Source of the DNA: Streptomyces sp. NRRL F-4489
GTDB lineage: Bacteria > Actinomycetota > Actinomycetes > Streptomycetales > Streptomycetaceae
Assembly: GCF_001509485.1 (NCBI RefSeq)
Contig: NZ_LLZI01000283.1
Span: 1 to 26,737 of the forward strand
Length of the DNA stretch: 26,737 bases
Reading direction: 5' to 3'
The notes beneath the pieces are model-generated. The model worked only from the letters and a program-made list of their open reading frames with translations. It was not told where the DNA came from and ran no database searches. Both the position numbers and the translations under genes were made by a program. Below, piece after piece: positions 14,897 to 22,721 of this stretch (position 1 is its first letter; every line of letters begins with the position of its first letter).

Positions 14897-15208
14897 TCAG
14901 CGGGCGCCGTGCCCCGCGGCGATCTCCTCGATGCGGCGGGCCAGCCCGAAGTCCAGGTACGTGATCCGGCTGCCGGCGCTGTGCGTGGTGACCGCGACGG
15001 CGAGGCGGTTGTAGCTGAGGGTCAGATCCGCGTGGTGGCCCAGCTCCTCCTGGATCTGGGCGATGTGGATGACCATCGCGGCGCCCTGGAAGTGCCGGTC
15101 GAAGCGGTATCCGCGGTGCAGCCGGGAGCCCTCGGCCGCCCAGCCGGGCAGATCGCGGAGGCGGTCCTGGATTTCCGCGTCGTCGAGAGGGGTCACCTGT
15201 GCGCTCAT
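14897..15208 (-). CDS. 4a-hydroxytetrahydrobiopterin dehydratase (pterin-4a-carbinolamine dehydratase)
   Basis: A 103-residue enzyme of normal length that dehydrates 4a-hydroxytetrahydropterin, regenerating the pterin cofactor of aromatic amino acid hydroxylases. The active-site signature is present: EELGHHADLTLSYNRLAVAV, then TTHSAG and the C-terminal LDFGLARRIEEIA. The usual HHPD proline is an alanine (HHAD). ATG 15208 has AAGG 8 nt upstream; the longer open frame upstream is non-conserved Arg/Pro-rich translation. No aromatic amino acid hydroxylase lies nearby. It is divergent from the XRE regulator, with a 236-bp spacer in which I see no clear operator. Confidence 0.92.
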   Translation of the reverse strand: MSAQVTPLDDAEIQDRLRDLPGWAAEGSRLHRGYRFDRHFQGAAMVIHIAQIQEELGHHADLTLSYNRLAVAVTTHSAGSRITYLDFGLARRIEEIAAGHGAR

Positions 15209-15431
15209 CACGCTCGCCTTTCGCCGGTCCGGTCGCCGCCGCGGGGTGCGGTTGCGGGGTGTCCCAGCCTGGCACGCGGAGGACGGATGCGGGGCCGGGC
15301 ACGCGGGGGAACGTGCCGGGGCGGGAGCGCGGCTGGGCGTGCGCCCGTCCCCGTTCGCCCCCGGTCGCCGCACGCGACCTCGCCCCCGCCGGAAACGCGA
15401 AGTTCCGCTCACCGGCCCCGGCTTGATCGGC

Positions 15432-15437
15432 TACCGT
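15432..15437 (+). promoter_or_regulatory. Candidate -10 of a leaderless XRE regulator transcript
   Basis: TACCGT ends 7 nt before ATG 15445, and no ribosome binding site is visible. The -35 region is not convincing. Confidence 0.35.
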
Positions 15438-15444
15438 CCCCGCC

Positions 15445-16257
15445 ATGACGACTGCCACGGCGTACGCGCCGGAAACCACGGGTGTCGGCGCCCTGTTGCG
15501 GGAGTGGCGCGACCGGCGCCGGATCAGCCAGCTGGAACTGGCGCTGCGCGCCGACTCCTCCGCCCGCCACATCAGCTTCATCGAGACCGGCCGCGCCCGC
15601 CCGAGCCAGGAGATGGTGCTGCGGCTGGCCGAACACCTCGACGTCCCGGTGCGGGAGCGCAACGCCCTGCTGATCGCCGCCGGTTACGCCCCGGCCTTCC
15701 CCGAGACCCCGCTCGACGACCCGTCGATGGCGGCGGTCCGCGCCGGTATGGAGCGGCTGCTGGCCGGCTACGACCCGTACCCGGCGCTGGTGTGCGACGG
15801 CATGTACACCGTGCAGGCGGCCAACCGGGGCATCGGGGTGCTCCTGGAGGGCGTCGATCCGGAACTGCTGCGTCCGCCGATGAACGCCATGCGGATCACC
15901 CTCCACCCGCGCGGGATGGCGCCCCGGATCCGCAACTTCCGGGAGTGGCGCGGCCACCTCTTCGAGCAGATGGACCGGCAGCTGGCACTGCTCAGGTCAT
16001 CGCCGCTGCGCGCGCTGTACGACGAGGTCAGCGGCTATCCGCTGCCGGACGGCGGACGGGAGGCCGCGACGGCGGGCGAGCATCCGCCGTTCGCCCTGCC
16101 GCTGGTGATCGAGCACCGCGGGGCCGTGCTGTCCTTCCTCTCCACCATCGCCACCTTCAACACGCCGATGGATGTGACCGTCTCGGAGCTGGCGCTGGAG
16201 GCGTTCCTCCCCGCCGACCCCGAAACGGCCGAACATCTGCGGAGGGTGGCGGGGTGA
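15445..16257 (+). CDS. XRE family regulator with MmyB-like ligand-binding domain
   Basis: A 270-residue regulator. The helix-turn-helix lies at about residues 15-70 (RISQLELALRADSSARHISFIETGRARPS). The C-terminal half is the MmyB-type PAS-like ligand domain, beginning YDPYPALVCDGMYTVQAANRGIGVLL and ending with ISTFNTP-like IATFNTPMDVTVSELALEAFLPAD. Such regulators often bind fatty acids or other small ligands and control adjacent redox enzymes (family knowledge). There is no Shine-Dalgarno before ATG 15445, but TACCGT (15432-15437) ends 7 nt upstream, suggesting a leaderless mRNA. The neighbour downstream is a convergent NTF2/SnoaL-like gene. Confidence 0.92.
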   Translation: MTTATAYAPETTGVGALLREWRDRRRISQLELALRADSSARHISFIETGRARPSQEMVLRLAEHLDVPVRERNALLIAAGYAPAFPETPLDDPSMAAVRAGMERLLAGYDPYPALVCDGMYTVQAANRGIGVLLEGVDPELLRPPMNAMRITLHPRGMAPRIRNFREWRGHLFEQMDRQLALLRSSPLRALYDEVSGYPLPDGGREAATAGEHPPFALPLVIEHRGAVLSFLSTIATFNTPMDVTVSELALEAFLPADPETAEHLRRVAG

Positions 16258-16288
16258 GGGCCGGTCCGTAGGGACCCGGGCCCGGCCC
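16258..16288. terminator. Candidate hairpin between convergent XRE and NTF2-like genes
   Basis: GGGCCGG (16258-16264) can pair with CCGGCCC (16282-16288); an alternative inner hairpin GGTCC-GTAG-GGACC (16263-16276) competes with it. No U-tract. Confidence 0.35.
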
Positions 16289-16341
16289 GTAGCGGGCACA
16301 CCGCCCCGTAAGGGCTGAGGGGTCCGCCCCGCAGGCGCGCC

Positions 16342-16743
16342 TCACATCGCCGGTACGCGGTCCAGGAAGCCGGAGACCGCGCGGATCCGGCCGTCCCCGG
16401 CCAGCCGCACCACATCGAAGCCGGCGACCGGCGCCGACCCGTCCGGCGCGACCAGCTCCCAGCCGAACCGGGCGATGTCGTGGTGCCCGTCCACCGCGCC
16501 GAGCGGCCGGAAGACGAACCCGGGGAACTGCTGCCGCGCACCGGCGATGGCCGCCGCGAGGCCGTCGTGCCCGGCCACCTCGACCAGCGGGTCGGTGTAG
16601 GTGGCCTCCTCGGTGAACGCGGCGGCTATCGCGGCCTTGCGCTCGCCCTCGTCGGTGGCGTTCCAGGCCGCGAGGTACCGCTCGGCGGCGGCCGCGTGGT
16701 CGATGGCCTGCTCGGGGGCGCCCTGCTGCACGTGCTGCGACAT
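16342..16743 (-). CDS. NTF2-like/SnoaL-like fold protein
   Basis: A 133-residue protein with the SnoaL/NTF2 cone fold: AAAAERYLAAWNATDEGERKAAIAAAFTEEATYTDPL, a typical start, followed by VAGHDGLAAAIAGARQQFPGF, ARFGWELV and the closing VVRLAGDGRIRAVSGFLDR. Members include polyketide cyclases, isomerases and binding proteins; the substrate cannot be inferred. ATG 16743 is chosen because AGGAG lies 6 nt upstream; a start nine codons further up lacks one. A 17-bp palindrome (16800-16816) lies 57 bp upstream and may be its operator. Confidence 0.85.
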   Translation of the reverse strand: MSQHVQQGAPEQAIDHAAAAERYLAAWNATDEGERKAAIAAAFTEEATYTDPLVEVAGHDGLAAAIAGARQQFPGFVFRPLGAVDGHHDIARFGWELVAPDGSAPVAGFDVVRLAGDGRIRAVSGFLDRVPAM

Positions 16744-16799
16744 CACGAACTCCTGGTGGTCTGGCGTCATGGCACCGGCCGGACCGGTCGGCGCACATC

Positions 16800-16816
16800 G
16801 CTGACGAGCCGTCAGC
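16800..16816. promoter_or_regulatory. 17-bp palindromic operator-like site upstream of the NTF2-like gene
   Basis: GCTGACG-AGC-CGTCAGC is a perfect 7-3-7 dyad. Its size and shape suit a dimeric TetR- or XRE-type regulator. It lies between the permease terminator and the NTF2-like start. Confidence 0.5.
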
Positions 16817-16823
16817 TACGGCC

Positions 16824-16849
16824 CACGGGCCGGAGTGCGCCGGCCCGTG
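16824..16849 (-). terminator. Strong hairpin downstream of the APC permease gene
   Basis: CACGGGCCGG (16824-16833) pairs perfectly with CCGGCCCGTG (16840-16849): a 10-bp stem with a 6-nt loop, 112 bp after the permease stop on the minus strand. No U-run. Confidence 0.55.
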
Positions 16850-16960
16850 AACCGATGCCCTGACTCTGCCGGAGGAGGGATGCCGGGGTCGATTACCCCG
16901 CACGTAATGCCGCTGGTCGCGGGGCGTCCGGACCGGGGCGTGCGGCCCCGGCCCGGGCGG

Positions 16961-18400
16961 TCAGCGTACGGCCGCCGCCGGCTCCGCCTCCGCCGGCTCC
17001 GCCCGATCCGCCGCCGGCTCCTCCGCGCCGCGCTCCCGGCTCGCCGACCGGCGGGCCGCCATCAGCGCGTACACCAGGATCCCGGCGAAGAGGAACAGCA
17101 CGCCCTGGTAGATCGCCGCGTAGCCGGCGCCGGCCACCAGCCAGAAGGTGAAACCGAAGGCGATCAGCGCGAGCGTCAGATCGCGGGCGAAGCGGCCGGG
17201 GCGGACCCGGTCGCGGCGGCCGGTGAGCAGGAAGTAGATCTGCGCGCCGGCGGCGAGGAGGTACGGCACGGTCGCCGAGAAGGTGGTGATCAGGACCAGG
17301 ATCTGGAAGACGCCGCCGCTGCCGATCAGGTAGTTGATCACCGTCAGGGCGGTGGCCAGCACCGCGGCGGCCAGCACGCCGAACGTCGGCACCCCGCGCC
17401 GCTTGGTGAGGAAGGCGGCCGGGAACAGCCCGTCCTTGGCGGCCGCGTACGGGGACTGGGCGCTCATCAGCGTCCAGCCGTTGAGCGCGCCGACGATGGA
17501 GATCACCGCCGCGGCCGCGATGACCGTACCGCCCCACTGGCCGCCGAACATCGCGTCCACGGCGTCGGAGAACGGTGCCGTGGAGTGCACCAGCTTGTCG
17601 TGCGGGACGGTCCCGAAGACCGAAACGGTGCCCAGGAGGTAGACCACGGCGGCGCCGAGGGTGCCCAGGACGGTGGCGCGGCCGACGTTGCGCTCGGGGT
17701 CGCGGACCTCGCCGGCGCTCATCGCCGCGGACTCCACGCCCACGTAGCTGTAGAGCAGGATCGCGGCCGCCGCGGACAGCCCGCCGAGGGTGCTGCCGCC
17801 GCCCTCGTGGAACGCCCCGAGCTTGTGCGGGTCGAAGAAGAACAGCCCGACCACCGCGATGAACAGCAGCGGTACGAACTTCAGGACCGTGGCGACCAGC
17901 TGGACCGCGCCGACGTACCGGGTCCCGGCGAAGTTGGCGAGCGCCGGCAGCCACAGCGCGGCCAGCGCCACGATCAGGTCGACGCCGCGCGACTGGTGGC
18001 CCGGGAAGAGCACATGGACGTAGCCGACCGCGGCGACCGCCAGCGCGGCGTTGCTGACCCAGGTCATCGTCCAGTACGACCAGGCGGACAGGAAGCCGGC
18101 GAAGTCGCCGAACGCCTCGCGCGCGTAGACGTACGGGCCGCCGGTGTCCGGGTGGCGGCGGGCGAGCTTGCCGAAGACCAGGGCGAGGGAGATCGCCCCG
18201 AGGGTGAGCACGCCGAAGGCGACCAGGCTGACCGTGCCGAAGGGGGCGACGGAGGCCGGCAGCAGGAAGATGCCGCCGCCGATGATGTTGCCCATCACCA
18301 GCGCGGTGGCGGTGAGGAGGTTCATCCGGAACGGGCGGGATCCTGGAGCGTGCTGGTCAGCGGAGGCAGGAGTGACCTCTGCGGCGGGATCGCGGTGCAT
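16961..18400 (-). CDS. APC superfamily amino acid/polyamine permease (AdiC/PotE-like)
   Basis: A 479-residue integral membrane transporter with about twelve hydrophobic helices. The unwound first helix carries the APC motif GNIIGGGIF (37-45), and the second half of the fold includes YSYVGVESAAMSAGEVRDPERNV and MSAQSPYAAAKDGLFPAAF. This matches the basic amino acid/polyamine antiporter group; the exact substrate is unknown. The cytoplasmic C-terminus is an Ala/Glu/Pro-repeat tail (EEPAADRAEPAEAEPAAAVR). ATG 18400 has only a distant GAGAG; M26 is the alternative but has none. The 18401-18596 stretch upstream holds no gene that I can support. Confidence 0.92.
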   Translation of the reverse strand: MHRDPAAEVTPASADQHAPGSRPFRMNLLTATALVMGNIIGGGIFLLPASVAPFGTVSLVAFGVLTLGAISLALVFGKLARRHPDTGGPYVYAREAFGDFAGFLSAWSYWTMTWVSNAALAVAAVGYVHVLFPGHQSRGVDLIVALAALWLPALANFAGTRYVGAVQLVATVLKFVPLLFIAVVGLFFFDPHKLGAFHEGGGSTLGGLSAAAAILLYSYVGVESAAMSAGEVRDPERNVGRATVLGTLGAAVVYLLGTVSVFGTVPHDKLVHSTAPFSDAVDAMFGGQWGGTVIAAAAVISIVGALNGWTLMSAQSPYAAAKDGLFPAAFLTKRRGVPTFGVLAAAVLATALTVINYLIGSGGVFQILVLITTFSATVPYLLAAGAQIYFLLTGRRDRVRPGRFARDLTLALIAFGFTFWLVAGAGYAAIYQGVLFLFAGILVYALMAARRSASRERGAEEPAADRAEPAEAEPAAAVR

Positions 18401-18596
18401 GGTGTGTGACGCGTCTCTCGTGGTGCTGGTCTCGCCGGGGTGCCGGCTCCGCCTATGGTCACCGGCTGCCCGCGCGCCTCAAAATCGCCGCGAATCCTCC
18501 CGTGCGGAGGGTGCGCGGGGCGAAGATCTGCGGCGGGGGTGGCCGATGGCCGGATGGGCCGATGAGGCGTAGGAGGCATGGGAGGGGTGTAGGTCT

Positions 18597-18704
18597 TACG
18601 GGTCGGCGGGTCGCTCCTACAGGTCGGCGGGTTGCTCCTACGGGCCGGTGCCGCTCCGCCCTACGGGACAGCGGGCTCCGCCCTACGAGCCGGTGGTCGG
18701 CTCC
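18597..18704. repeat. Degenerate tandem repeat (five units of 21-23 bp) across the stop codon of the phosphatase-like gene
   Basis: Five units begin TACGGG or TACAGG and end GCTCC or GCTCCGCCC, at 18597, 18618, 18639, 18662 and 18684. The first two differ at only a few positions. The last unit encodes the C-terminal residues and the stop of the gene on the minus strand. Confidence 0.7.
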
Positions 18705-20851
18705 ACCGGTGTACGGGTCCGCTGGGCGGGGATCCGGTGGGCGTCCGCCTCCCGCAGCCAGCGGCGCAGCACCCGGTGGACCTGCTCGGCACCGGTCAGC
18801 GGCGTCCCGTCCGGGACGGGCGGGGACAGCTCCGCGGGCCAGAGCAGGAACGGCCGGCTCTGCGGGCCGCCCAGTCCGCCGTGCGACCCGATCTGCTCCT
18901 CGAAGGCGTGCACCGCGCCGGTCACCGGATCGCAGACCGAATTGATCATGAGGTCGGCGGCGTGCGGGAACCGGTCCGTACGGCGCACCGCGTCGGCCGC
19001 CCCGGGCCCGAACGGCGCCAGCGGGTCGGGCCCGCTCACCCGCCCGGTGTCGAGGTGGTGCTCCCCGCCGTCCGGGCCGAGCACCACCGCGCCGTGCGCC
19101 GCCGAGCGGACCAGGACGAAGCCGATACCAGGGTGGCCGGTGAGCGCGCCCAGCAGCCCGGGCCAACGGGCTGCCAGCTCCTCGCGCGTGGCCCGGCCCG
19201 GGATGTCCGGGAACGACACCAGCCCCAGATTCCCGGAGGCCAGGATGACGGGCTGAGGGTGACCGGGGCGGCGGGGGTGCTCGCCGCGGCGCCGCTTCCG
19301 GGGGCGCGGGGTCCGGTCCCCGGGGCGGTCACCGGGCCCGGCCTCCCCTCCCGTTGGCTCGCCGTCCGCGGCCGGCGCCCCCTCCGGGCGGCCCAGTGCC
19401 GCCCTGGCCGCCTCGCGGGCCTCGGCGCCACCGGGGGCGCGCCCGGCCCGCCGCCCCACCGGGAGCCCGCACCCGGCGCGCACCAGGTCTCCGAGCGTCA
19501 GCCCGTAGCGGTCCCGGAACGTCGCGCCGGGGCTCTGCCCGTGGTCGGAGAGGAGCACGATCCGGTACGGGCGGGGCGCGTGCCGGGCGGCCTCGGCGAT
19601 CAGCTCGACGCACCGGTCGAGGCGGCGCAGCACCTGGTGGGTGTCGCGGTGCGCGGGCCCGGAGTGGTGGGCGACCTCGTCGTAGGCGACGAGATCGGCG
19701 TAGACCGCGGTCCGGCCGGCCAGCATGTCGCCGACGACGGCCGCGACCACCACGTCCCGCTCCACGACGGTCGCGAACGCCCGGATGACCGGGTACAGAC
19801 CGCCCCGCTTGACCCGGGGCCGCTCGCGGCGGCACCGGGCGCGCAGCGCCTGCCCGATCTCCCGCACCACCTCGGCGGCGAACGACACCGCGGTCCGGGT
19901 CGCGTTCGCCGGGTCGGAGAAATAGGCGAAGTAGCCGGCCCGGGAGCGGTTGGACCGGCCGCGCCGGGCGGCCACCGACATCACCAGGGCGACCTGGTCG
20001 GCGCCCCCGCTGAAGAGGTTCCCGCGGCTCGCGCCGTCGTGGGCGAGCAGCCCGGCGTCCCCGGTCCGCGCGACGGCCCGGCGCTGGAGTTCGGCGGCGC
20101 TGCTGGGCCGGTTGCTGACGACGATGCCGCCGGTCTCCTTCTCGTACCAGCGGAAGGCGGGCAGGTCCTCGTTGGTGCCGTGCAGGAGGGCGAGCTGGCT
20201 GGCGCCGGTCTGGCTGGACCAGTCGGTGTGCCACGGGGTGAGCCGGTGGGTGGTGGCCAGCCAGCGGGCGGCGGTCGGCATCAGCGGCCGCTCGCCCCGG
20301 GTCGCCGCGGCCAGCACGTCGTATCCGACCCCGTCGAGCTGGAGGAAGACCGTCCCCGGGGCGGCGGGGTCACCGCCCGTAGGGTCGCGCCGTCCGCGCC
20401 GGCCGGCCAGCCGGACCAGCCGCCGGCGGTACGCCTCGTCGTCGCGCACCGCCAGGAATGCGGAGGCCGCCGAGGACGCCGCGGACATCGCGGCGGCGAC
20501 CAGCACCGCGGTCTCCGGGGAACTGCGGCCCCGCCCGGCGGGGATCAGATCCAGCGCGACCAGCAGCAGCGAACCGTTGAGGAAGAACACCAGCAGCCCG
20601 AGCACCAGCGCCGGCACCAGCAGCAGCGCCCGCACGAGCAGCGGCCACACCAGCGCGCTGAGCAGGCCGAACGCGCCGGCGCCGAGCACCGCGGTGAGCG
20701 CCGTACGGGTCAGGCTGTCGCCGCCGGCCGCCTGCAGCCGGACATCGGGCAGGACCGCGGCGAGGACGAGCAGTGTCAGGCTGGAGACCGCCCAGACGGC
20801 CAGCACCCTCAGCAGGGCGCCGCCGAGGGCCTTCCACCGCGGGGTCCGCAC
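18683..20851 (-). CDS. Membrane-anchored alkaline-phosphatase-superfamily protein (type I phosphodiesterase-like) with holin-like N-terminus
   Basis: A 722-residue protein. Residues 12-135 hold about four hydrophobic helices with a PhageHolin_4/YvlD-like look (FGLLSALVWPLL, FFLNGSLLLVALDL). From about 166 it is an alkaline-phosphatase-fold hydrolase: D173 in FLQLDGVG, likely nucleophile T215 in SSQTGASQLALLHG, D391 and H395 in YDEVAHH, D436-H437 in LSDHGQ, and a late H657 in GSHGG, a full set of metal and nucleophile candidates. Residues about 466-531, before ASGNLGLVSF, are a charged low-complexity insert. It probably hydrolyses a phosphate mono- or diester outside or at the membrane. GTG 20851 has GGAGG 10 nt upstream; the longer open frame overlaps the divergent gene and is not credible. 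Confidence 0.85.
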   Translation of the reverse strand: MRTPRWKALGGALLRVLAVWAVSSLTLLVLAAVLPDVRLQAAGGDSLTRTALTAVLGAGAFGLLSALVWPLLVRALLLVPALVLGLLVFFLNGSLLLVALDLIPAGRGRSSPETAVLVAAAMSAASSAASAFLAVRDDEAYRRRLVRLAGRRGRRDPTGGDPAAPGTVFLQLDGVGYDVLAAATRGERPLMPTAARWLATTHRLTPWHTDWSSQTGASQLALLHGTNEDLPAFRWYEKETGGIVVSNRPSSAAELQRRAVARTGDAGLLAHDGASRGNLFSGGADQVALVMSVAARRGRSNRSRAGYFAYFSDPANATRTAVSFAAEVVREIGQALRARCRRERPRVKRGGLYPVIRAFATVVERDVVVAAVVGDMLAGRTAVYADLVAYDEVAHHSGPAHRDTHQVLRRLDRCVELIAEAARHAPRPYRIVLLSDHGQSPGATFRDRYGLTLGDLVRAGCGLPVGRRAGRAPGGAEAREAARAALGRPEGAPAADGEPTGGEAGPGDRPGDRTPRPRKRRRGEHPRRPGHPQPVILASGNLGLVSFPDIPGRATREELAARWPGLLGALTGHPGIGFVLVRSAAHGAVVLGPDGGEHHLDTGRVSGPDPLAPFGPGAADAVRRTDRFPHAADLMINSVCDPVTGAVHAFEEQIGSHGGLGGPQSRPFLLWPAELSPPVPDGTPLTGAEQVHRVLRRWLREADAHRIPAQRTRTPVEPTTGS

Positions 20852-21067
20852 GCCGTCCCGTCCTCCGCTCTCGGGCCCGCCGCGCCTGCCGGGCGGGCGT
20901 TCGTTCCGGCCCAGCGTGTCATCCAGGGGGCGGTGTGTCACAAAGCGGGTGGCCGGGGGTGGCGCGGTGCGGTGCGGTGCGTGGCGCGGAGGGGCGGCCG
21001 CGGGCGCGGCGGGCGGATGCGGGAGGATCGGTCCGGTACACCTGCGTCGGACGGGAGGTGGGCGGCT

Positions 21068-21898
21068 GTGCCGGTGGACGTCACCTGGTGGGGCCACGCC
21101 ACCGTGACGGTCGAGGACCGCGGCGTTCGGGTGCTGACCGACCCGCTGTTCACGGCCCGGCTGGCCCATCTCCGCCGCCGCCGGGGCGCCCTGCCGCCCC
21201 CGGAGGCGGCCCGCGCCGACGCCGTCCTGATCTCCCATCTGCACGCCGACCACCTCCACCCGGCCTCCCTGGCCCGGCTCGCCCCCGGTACCCGGCTGGT
21301 CGTGCCCTACGGGGCGACGGCCGCCGTCCCGGGGCTCCGCCGGGTCGCCGCGGCCCGCGGCCTCCCGGTGACCGAACTCCGACCGGGCGAGGAGTGCCGC
21401 CTCGCCCGCCTCGGTCCCCTTGGGGGCGGCAGCGCCGGGGACGCCCCCGGGGGCGGACTCGTCGTCCGCGCGGTGCGCGCCGTCCACGACGGCCGGCGGC
21501 TCCCGTACGGGCCGCACCGCGTGCCCGCGCTCGGATACGTCGTCCAGGGCAGCGCGCGCACCTACTTCGCCGGGGACACCGGGCTCTTCCCGGGGCTGGC
21601 GGCGGAGGTCGGACCGTGCGATGTGGCCCTGCTGCCGGTCGGCGGCTGGGGGCCGTTCCTCGGGCCCGGCCACCTGGACGCCCGGCGGGCCGCCCTGGCC
21701 GCCGCCCGGCTCGCCCCGTGCAGCGCCGTCCCGGTGCACTACGGCACGTACTGGCCGATCGGGCTGGACGCCGTACGCCCGCACGAGTTCCACGCGCCGG
21801 GCCAGGAGTTCGAGCGGCAGGCCGCGCTGCTGGCCCCGGAGGTGACCGTGCACCGGCCCGGGCACGGCGAGACCGTACGCCCGAGGACCACCCGGTGA
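21068..21898 (+). CDS. Metallo-beta-lactamase-fold hydrolase (UlaG/NAPE-PLD-like group)
   Basis: A 276-residue hydrolase with the zinc ligands of the metallo-beta-lactamase fold: HLHADH (57-62), H140, D170 in FAGDTG and H224 in VPVHYGTYWP. The N-terminal VTWWGHATVTVE is typical of the group that includes UlaG and NAPE-PLD proteins. The substrate is unknown; phosphodiester or lactone hydrolysis would fit. GTG 21068 has GGAGGT 8 nt upstream. It overlaps the DedA gene by 4 bp (GTGA), so the two are translationally coupled and likely act together. The 216-bp spacer to the divergent phosphatase-like gene contains a 7-bp hairpin (20875-20898) and a short GCGGT repeat near 20966. Confidence 0.88.
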   Translation: MPVDVTWWGHATVTVEDRGVRVLTDPLFTARLAHLRRRRGALPPPEAARADAVLISHLHADHLHPASLARLAPGTRLVVPYGATAAVPGLRRVAAARGLPVTELRPGEECRLARLGPLGGGSAGDAPGGGLVVRAVRAVHDGRRLPYGPHRVPALGYVVQGSARTYFAGDTGLFPGLAAEVGPCDVALLPVGGWGPFLGPGHLDARRAALAAARLAPCSAVPVHYGTYWPIGLDAVRPHEFHAPGQEFERQAALLAPEVTVHRPGHGETVRPRTTR

Positions 21899-22644
21899 CG
21901 CCCCTCGCCACCACCCTGGCCGAGGGGCTGGGCCGGGTGCTCCCGCACGTGCCGCCGGAATCGACCCAGCAGGCGGTCGGCTACCCGTCGCTCTTCCTCC
22001 TGGTCGTCCTCGGCTCGCTGGTGCCCGTCGTCCCCACCGGCGCGGTGGTCAGCTCGGCCGCGGTGGTCGCCTTCCACCACAGCTCGCCGCTCGCGCCGCT
22101 GTACGTCTTCGCGGTCGCGTCCTGCGCCGCGTTCCTCGGGGACCTCGGCCTGTACTGGCTGGGGCGGCGCGGGGCCGGGTCCCGCAACGGCTCGCGCTGG
22201 CTGGCCCGGTTGCGCGCCCGGGCCGCCCCGGAGCACCTGGCGCGGGCCCGGCGGCAGCTGCGCGACCACGGGGTGCTGGTACTGGTGCTGTCCCGTCTGG
22301 TCCCGGCGGGTCGGATTCCGGTCATGCTGGCGTGCCTGTTCGCCGCGGTGCCGCCCCGGCGCTTCGCCCGCGGCGACCTCCCGGCCTGCCTGGCCTGGGC
22401 CGCGGCCTACGAACTGATCGGGCTGCTCAGCGGCTCCCTCTTCCGCGACCCGTGGGAGGGCGTGGCCGCCGCGATCGGCCTGACGGTCCTCCTGGGGGCC
22501 GTACCGGCCGGGTGGCGGCGGGTGGCGCCTGAGCGCTGGCGGCGGCCCCGCCCGGCGCCGGCGGGCGGCCCGACGGGCGCCCTGGGGGCGGCGGACGGCG
22601 CGGGGGAAGGCGCGGGCGCGCGGGAGGGCGACGGCACGCCGTAG
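21895..22644 (+). CDS. DedA family membrane protein (SNARE-associated/VTT domain)
   Basis: A 249-residue membrane protein. The re-entrant segment GSLVPVVPTGAVVSSAAVV follows the first hydrophobic stretch, GDLGLYWLGRR is in place, and the second re-entrant loop has LSRLVPAGRIPVMLACLFAAVP, matching the R-x-x-P-x-x-R-type DedA signature. DedA proteins are implicated in moving polyprenyl-phosphate or phospholipid between leaflets (family knowledge). The C-terminal 50 residues are Gly/Ala-rich and disordered. GTG 21895 overlaps the upstream stop in a GTGA junction. It converges with the second MBL gene over a spacer of 16-bp repeats. Confidence 0.88.
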   Translation: MTPLATTLAEGLGRVLPHVPPESTQQAVGYPSLFLLVVLGSLVPVVPTGAVVSSAAVVAFHHSSPLAPLYVFAVASCAAFLGDLGLYWLGRRGAGSRNGSRWLARLRARAAPEHLARARRQLRDHGVLVLVLSRLVPAGRIPVMLACLFAAVPPRRFARGDLPACLAWAAAYELIGLLSGSLFRDPWEGVAAAIGLTVLLGAVPAGWRRVAPERWRRPRPAPAGGPTGALGAADGAGEGAGAREGDGTP

Positions 22645-22679
22645 CGCCGCTCAGCGCCCCGCCAGGCTCACTCAGCGCC

Positions 22680-22721
22680 CCGCCCGCTCACCGTCCCGCC
22701 CGCTCGGGATTCCGCCCGCTC
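22680..22721. repeat. Three copies of CCGCCCGCTC at a 16-bp period
   Basis: Copies at 22680-22689, 22696-22705 and 22712-22721, in the gap between convergent DedA and MBL genes; the last copy runs into the MBL stop codon. Confidence 0.6.

Noticed and set aside
13569..15662. Long minus-strand frame across the YihY, dehydratase and XRE genes
   Set aside because: Shadow of three recognisable genes on other frames; no start signal and no domain.
16835..18409. Plus-strand open frame opposite the APC permease
   Set aside because: Charged Arg/Gly/Asp/Glu/Gln-rich antisense of a clear 12-helix transporter.
18632..21067. Very long + strand open frame upstream of the metallo-beta-lactamase gene
   Set aside because: It is the antisense shadow of the phosphatase-like gene; the real gene starts at GTG 21068 behind GGAGGT.
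20852..21865. N-terminal extension of the phosphatase-like gene on the minus strand
   Set aside because: The extension is low-complexity antisense of the divergent metallo-beta-lactamase gene; the membrane domain begins right after GTG 20851, which has a ribosome binding site.
21895..22644. A toxin or defence role for the DedA/metallo-beta-lactamase pair
   Set aside because: No nuclease, immunity, recombinase or phage gene is nearby, and both proteins match ordinary chromosomal families.
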